In this document: in pieces, positions 58,259 through 64,000 of the stretch
How positions within the stretch are numbered: position 1 is the first letter of the stretch
How the letters are laid out: every line of letters starts with the position of its first letter
Origin: Combretum micranthum
Lineage: Eukaryota > Streptophyta > Magnoliopsida > Myrtales > Combretaceae
Direction of reading: 5' to 3'
Length of the DNA stretch: 64,000 nucleotides
Assembly (NCBI GenBank): GCA_024138025.1
Contig: JAMXBD010003420.1
Coordinates: 1-64,000, forward strand
Program-made: the position numbers and the translations under genes
The notes under the pieces: generated by a model
What the model saw: the letters and a program-made list of their open reading frames with translations, nothing else
The model's database searches: none
Told to the model about the DNA's origin: nothing

Positions 58259-60345
58259 AAGGTTCATTGCCTATCGACTAGGCCTTGCTATTTCACTTTT
58301 ATATGGATTTACTTGGCACTACAACCTAGACTAGGTAATCTCATAGCACCAATAAATAAATAAAGCTATTAGAAGTGTTACTTAACATGGACGTTAAAAA
58401 ATTAAAGTCTATTAACTAGGCAACTTAAAATGTGAATTATTTATTTTCTGTTTCCTAGTATAATTGGTAAAGTAATCAAGTGTTACAAAATATAAAAATA
58501 GAGAGTTTATCAAAGAGAATCATCACTTAGGATATGGACATGATTTTTTAAGAAATTTTTCATGCATCTCAGCAATAAAGATGAAGTAACATGAATTTTC
58601 ATTTTTCATAACTTTCAAATTGTTCACTCTTCTTGTTTGTATCGACATTAGCATTGTTAATAATTTCTAGAAAAATTTAGCAGCCAAAAATATTTAGATT
58701 TAGTTATCACATAAATCGCAGATGCCATTTGTAATAGCTTGATACCTGAGGACTTCACCATATAGCCTATCAACACAGTGGTGCATGTGTGGATATATCA
58801 CCTTAGACAATGTAGGATTAATGTTATATTTTGCATCTGAATTTTTTCATAATGCACAATTAACTATCTAAATTTTAAAATAGCTAGTTTAATACCAATC
58901 TAAAGTCTTTGTGTTTGTTAATACCATCTCAACTAACAAAATTATCTCTATATATTGAGTTGGAACTCCTTGTGAATAAAAAACTTACAGATATTAAATG
59001 GACGACAAAAAAATAGAATATCTGACAATCAAACAAGCAGATTAACATATATATTGTCAAATTAGATAATCAAGTAAGTATAGTAACTCTAAAAAACTTT
59101 AATACATGTGTTCATCCACTTGTTTAATCGTCTAACTTTTAAGTTTTTATTGATTACTTGACACATATTATTTCCTGACTCCTTGGGACTATTAGCTTAG
59201 CATTAATTGAGGTAATATTAATGAGGTAAATTACATCGGTGAGTCAAATGCTTGGAAAAGTTTATTTTAGGTAACAATGTTTGAAAAATAATTCAAATCA
59301 GAGCATGATAGACATGTGTCATATTTTTCTGTTAACACGTATTACCTCTTGTTGACATACATCACCTTTTTCTTATTGACATGTGTCTACCATAACTTGG
59401 ATTGAATAACTTTTCTAAATATTGTAATCTAAAATAACCTTATCTCCAAAATGTTATGACCTATTGATATAATTTACTTAATATTAAAAATTATAAAAAA
59501 ATTGATTGAATATTAAATAAACTGGCTTAAAATTCAAATAATTAATTTTACATATGAAGACGCGTACCAAACCTGACATTAATCCTAATACAAAAAAGGT
59601 GACTGCAACGCTTTTTGTCAACAGAATAGAAAGGGTAAGATATACATTTAATGGGATTTCGGAAGCAGGTACAAATTACATATACGTGTGCCTATATATA
59701 TTTATATGTGTGTGTGGAATGGGATAGCAATACGATAGGATTTGTTTGTATGGTCATATTTTAGTCAATATCTAAATTGTATTTGTATTTTATTTATATT
59801 TGATATGATTAATTTGTTTATAAATATAAATATTTATTATTTATATCTATTTATTTTTTAACAAATAGTCTATTGATATGTTTATTTGTTAGTAAAATAA
59901 ACATTTTTAAAAAAATTAACAAATTATTTATAAAAAATTAAATATAAATAAAAAATTAATAATTCTCATTAAAAAGTTAAATAGGTCAAATATAAATCAT
60001 ATATTATATATATATTATTTTAAAAAAATACAAATACAAATAAAAAGATATCATCAAAACAGACCATTAAACAACAACCTATGTATTGACTTAGGTAACT
60101 AGGGGATGCAGATGCCATTGAACTAGCGATCTCAAAAAACTCTTCCGAAATTTAAGGGGGAGGAGTTGAAGTTTTGAATGGGGAATACTGTCACAAGGAC
60201 GACACCGACACCAATTCCCCAGGGACAATGATAGCTGCCTCGTGTGGCCGACAGCCATTACTATAGCTGCCCATAAATCACATCTCTTCTGTTGCTAGCT
60301 TTGACTTGTTTGGACCCCTGATCTGTTTAGGTTTCATCTTTCATC

Positions 60346-60378
<33 letters not shown>

Positions 60379-60933
60379 CAAGCGCAAAATAAATTAAATA
60401 TGTATAAGTATGCCAATCAAGAAAAACAAAAAAACATCTCTTATATTATTATTATGAAAGAATTTACCCATTGATTAATATTTGAGAACTAAATCTATAT
60501 AAATTATTATATATAGGCTTGCTTTAATATAAAAGTCATAAGGAGAGCATGGAAAAAACGTTCAACTCATGACATTGCAAATACCCGTAAACATGAATTT
60601 AATAATATATACATTTGGTTCCTAAGTCAGACCAACAAGTAAAAAGTGTGTGGTGATGGATTATTTATTTTAACAACACCTTCTATCGTATACGATACCA
60701 TATAAATGAAATTATAATTTTATTTAGTACATTCTTAATAAAAGTGTTACTAAAGATATGTGGTATAAGGATCATCTATGTTTTTTTATCTTAGACCAAC
60801 AATCCTAATGCTTGTTAATTACTAGGAAAATTTTGAAAAATAGTAACTAATTAATAATCATAATGCTTGTTACATGATTTTAGGCTGGATATGTTTTTAT
60901 ATTAAAGAAAATTATAAGTTTAGATTCACACTC
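58259..60933. other. Intergenic DNA, with a GC-richer patch at about 60090-60310
   Basis: It is mostly AT-rich without domains. The patch at 60090-60310 (for example AGGACGACACCGACACC and GCTGCCTCGTGTGGCCGACA) stands out in base composition but gives no long frame. A TATATA run at 60347-60367 follows it. It might be a promoter-like or degenerate coding fragment; nothing decides between these. Confidence 0.4.
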
Positions 60934-61350
60934 TATTTGGGATGATAGAATAAATTAGTAAGGAATAATTGCAAAAGGAAAGAAAATGAATAAAAAGAAT
61001 TATTGAAGAATTTGAATTCTTTCATGATTTGGATAATGGAGTGGAGTAAAATGGATTAAATCATAGTTAATATAAAAGATAAAATAAGATGTAGTTATTA
61101 TAAAAGACAAAATAACTAAACAGATAAATAAAAAGAAGTATAAGAGTAATCTTAAAAGGTTTGCCCCTTTCCCTCATTGTTCTCTCCATTTCTCCAAGAA
61201 CAAAAAAAATGATAGGACCCAAATAAAATATAGATTATATTTGTACTCATTTTCCTCTTGTCTTTCCCTTTCAAAACAAATAAGAAGATGAACATTAATC
61301 TCTCATTTTCTTTTCCCAATCATTTCCTCTTAGTTCCCCTATATCAAACA
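60934..61350. mobile_element. Candidate MITE, possible relative of 40242-40647
   Basis: The left end TATTTGGGATGAT and right end CAAACA resemble the ends at 40242 and 40647, and a TAAGAGTAAT block is shared inside. TSDs were not found. The next LTR begins only 3 bp beyond its right end. Confidence 0.35.
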
Positions 61351-61353
61351 CAA

Positions 61354-63300
61354 TGTAAAGACCCGACATGTGTATATTAAAAATATCACATGTCAAGTTT
61401 CCAACCATGTATAATATATGGAAATATTATATGTAAGGTTGTCCGAAAAGGAAAGAATTTATGGAAATTGCTTGCTTAACCTGTTAAAATACAAGCTTTA
61501 CAAAAACTACTCCATTAAGAGTAGATAACTTTACATAAACACATGTAGTACCAAAAAACGTGGTACTTTAAAGGTTACAAAACCAAATTTAAAATATACA
61601 TACTAGAAAACTTAGGTACTTAATATTACAAAACATAAACTTAAGATAGCCTCAATCTATACTATTACATTTCAAAACAAGGTCTTATATTTTCTCTTTT
61701 CCAAGAAAACAAAATGGAATAGTCCACACCCTAATCATCCCACTCATCCAAGAATGCTTTCCAATGAGTACCATAACCTATATCATCATAGTATCCATAA
61801 TCATTGATACTTGTTGAGGAAAAAGTGAGCTAAGGGCCCAGTACATAGCAACACGAATAATTACTAGATGGCACACATTCTTAACTAATGCAATATAAGA
61901 AACAATAGAATTATTTATCTTTATTCAAGTAACACATTTCAACATGAGAGTATTCAAACTCCGATTTCAATCCTTGAGAATCTAGGGTCCTGAGCAACAA
62001 CAACTGCTCAAGAGATTGATATAAGCAACCCAAATACTTATATTACCTACATAACTTTACAATTAATAATCTCATTTAGGATTCACAGTCGTTACTCAAC
62101 TTTACTTAACTTAATCTATAATAATATCTAATTCAGCTATGCTCATAAACGTAAACTAAACCATATTATTTTTTCTTAAGAATAAGCAAATGTTACATAG
62201 ATATCGTTCCTCTTATCAATTACTCGCTAAGCCACTTATGGAAGTCATTACATTATGACAGGGGTGGCCTAAGCACCTAATCTACCATGTCAACCTCGTT
62301 AACAGGTTGCTACTCCTAGGTCCGGATTTAATGGCATATGTACAAACTATTCACACAAGTTTTTAAGCCAATCTTTAGTTAAATTTGATTTAATAATGTA
62401 TAACCTAGCACTCAACAAATAAGTTACTACTTACCTGGGTAATCAAAATTACCGAGTAAACAATCGATATTTAAACTCAATCGAATACGTGAATCTATCA
62501 AAGAACCATTTATAAGATCATATTTTACACAACTTTTATTACAAATTAGTGATTAATTTGCCTTGAATTTTATAAAAATTGGTTAAATTCATGTTTCAAG
62601 TGTAAATATAACAAAGGAAGGCAAAATAAAGAAATTTGAGATGAAATTGAAGAAACTTAGGGGGTACACCGACTTTTCTAGAGTCTACACCGCCAGCGTA
62701 CAATCAACTTAGAGGTCAACACTGCCCTTTTAGCTGCTAACTTTCATCCAAGATTTGGTTGAAACAGATTCAAAAATTCAAATGCCAGCACAATTGTCAT
62801 ATACGCCGCCGGCCTTGTGGCGGTGTAGGATGAAGATTAGTAAACAAAAATCAAGCACTGGCTCAACACTGCCAGTGTAGAAGAAAGGGAAAGCCAGCTT
62901 CTGCAATTTTCGCTCAACACCGGCTTTTTGAAAATCAACGCCGTCGGCGTTGAGATAGCCTTGAGCAACCACAGAATTGGAATTTTAATGGCTGTTGCTT
63001 GCATGGCCGGCCTAGAAGTGGATCTGGCCAGCCTTTTTTTTTTTTCTTTACACCGGCATTTCAAAACCCTATGCCGTCATGGTCAAGCAGCATAGGTCAT
63101 CCACAGTATTCAAATCCTTAATGTCGAATCCAAAGCCGCTAGTATTCAAGAGATGTAGGAGAGTACGTCGTCTCTATGCCATCGGCGTAGAAAGTGTAAC
63201 TGCCGGCGTACGTTTTGTAACTGCAAAAATTAGATGAAACGTCTGAAGTTTTGTATATTTATTCTGAGGTCTCCTTCACTTTGATATATACGAAAAAATA
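61354..63300 (-). repeat. Probable solo LTR M, relative of B/H LTRs
   Basis: The plus strand begins TGTAAAGACCCGAC, in the place where H begins TGTAATGCCC. From about 62660 to 63210 it carries many CCGGCGTA/GGCGGTGTA motifs, as H does at 15530-15780 and B does near 17750-17960. The far end, read on minus, holds ATATATCAAAGTGAAGGAGA, like B's AAATCATAGTGAAGGGTAG. No TSD was confirmed and the right boundary is approximate. Overlapping minus frames at 62778-63064 come from the GC-rich motifs. Confidence 0.5.
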
Positions 63301-64000
63301 TAGAAAAAGATAAAAAAAAAATTAGATCGCCTTTCATTTCTTTGTTAGAGAGAGAAAGAGATCAATTTGGAGCTTTGTAAAGATCTTGCAATTGAAGACC
63401 TTATCAATTGAATTGGTGATATTTGATTTTATTCTTATGAAATTCAATTGTCCCATTTTGTTTTTCAATATGAATTCAATTGCATATTCTTATCTGATTA
63501 TTGAATCATCATCCATGAGTAGCTAAACTTTTTCTTGTGGGAAGTGATGAAACCCTAATCTTGCTAAAATAATCTTTGAATTTATGTTATAGGATTGTTA
63601 GAATTATGGAATATTTGTAATGAATAATGATTATTTATCTTGTTTCTATACGAAATTGGATTGATAAGAATTTTGGTAATTCGGAAGAAGAATTAGGATT
63701 CATTGGAATTCATGAATTAAGATTAAACAACAATTGCAGAAGCGACGAAGTTTAATCTGTTTTAGAAATTGTCCCATGTAATTCATGCGATGTTTTATGT
63801 TAATTTCTCACTAAAGAATTAGGAGAAGTTGATTTAGGGCATTAGACAAGTGTAGAATCGCGAGGTTTATAATTGTGAATTCGATTTTATTGATAAATTT
63901 AGCAAAAGCTATTAGATTATTTTGTGGTTCACTAAATCTTGATAGTTTTAGGTCTTGATAATTTCATACAAATATCCACAATTCTAACTATTCATAAATA
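63301..64000 (+). other. LTR-like sequence running off the right edge
   Basis: TCATCCATGAGTAGCTAAAC, then a TTTCTTGTGGGAAGTGATG stretch and GAAACCCTAATCTTGC, resemble the transcribed part of Athila/Tat-type LTRs in plus orientation (from memory). No boundary or partner is visible in the window, and no coding domain was seen. Confidence 0.35.

Noticed and set aside
62778..63064. Minus-strand frames in the GC-rich motif cluster
   Set aside because: Two overlapping frames produced by CCGGC-type repeats in a probable LTR.
1..64000. Host protein-coding, tRNA or rRNA genes
   Set aside because: No recognisable conserved domain outside retroelements, and no complete tRNA fold or rRNA motif seen by eye on either strand.

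Overview
This is a gene-poor, AT-rich stretch of a plant nuclear genome, most likely a flowering plant with a large repeat-rich genome. The evidence is the mix of Ty3/gypsy retrotransposons with plant-type primer sites (tRNA-Met, Asp-like and Arg-like), TATAAATA promoters inside long terminal repeats (LTRs), short inverted-repeat transposons, and the complete lack of bacterial-style gene packing. I found no host gene I can name, no tRNA or rRNA gene and no CRISPR array. The species cannot be told from this sequence.

Region 1 (1-6360): intergenic DNA, then a decayed chromovirus-type Ty3/gypsy element on the minus strand (gag near 5.4 kb, chromodomain near 1.65 kb).

Region 2 (6361-31282): a nested stack. 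The oldest layer, element A, is a minus-strand non-autonomous Athila/Tat-like element of about 6.3 kb of its own sequence, with about 1.34-kb LTRs and one gag-like ORF. It was hit by solo LTR E (7854-11420, TSD GACTC/AACTC), solo LTR H (14014-15931, TSD CAAGG, inside the gag-like ORF), a full-length Tekay/Del-like element B (17609-29931, TSD CAATA, inside A's 5' LTR) and a 753-bp Mutator-like MITE (30439-31191, 9-bp TSD). B's own 3' LTR was then hit by solo LTR C (24975-28710, TSD TAAGT).

Region 3 (31311 to about 38320): a second stack. A decayed B-family LTR with an internal tandem duplication holds solo LTR K (32615-37783, TSD TGGAC), which in turn holds solo LTR D (34008-37470, TSD CTTAA). 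C, D and E are three solo copies of one 3.5-3.7-kb LTR family.

Region 4 (40702-52024): element F, a structurally complete LTR element (TSD ACTTC, 2.67/2.60-kb LTRs, Arg-type primer site, polypurine tract) with no detectable gag or pol. Its 6-kb internal region is a succession of different tandem-repeat families, and most have a short inverted repeat in every unit. In the largest family (48219-49305) the two stem arms change together between units while the loop CGACAG(A/T)T stays constant. Element A has a comparable hairpin array (12960-13345). This is the most unusual structure in the window.

Region 5 (52025-64000): AT-rich intergenic DNA with microsatellites, a possible SINE relic, two candidate MITEs, one unassigned exon-like ORF (58133-58258), a probable minus-strand B-family LTR (61354 to about 63300) and the start of another LTR-like sequence that runs off the right edge.

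All pol-bearing elements seen here are broken by stops and frameshifts, so nothing in the window looks able to move on its own.
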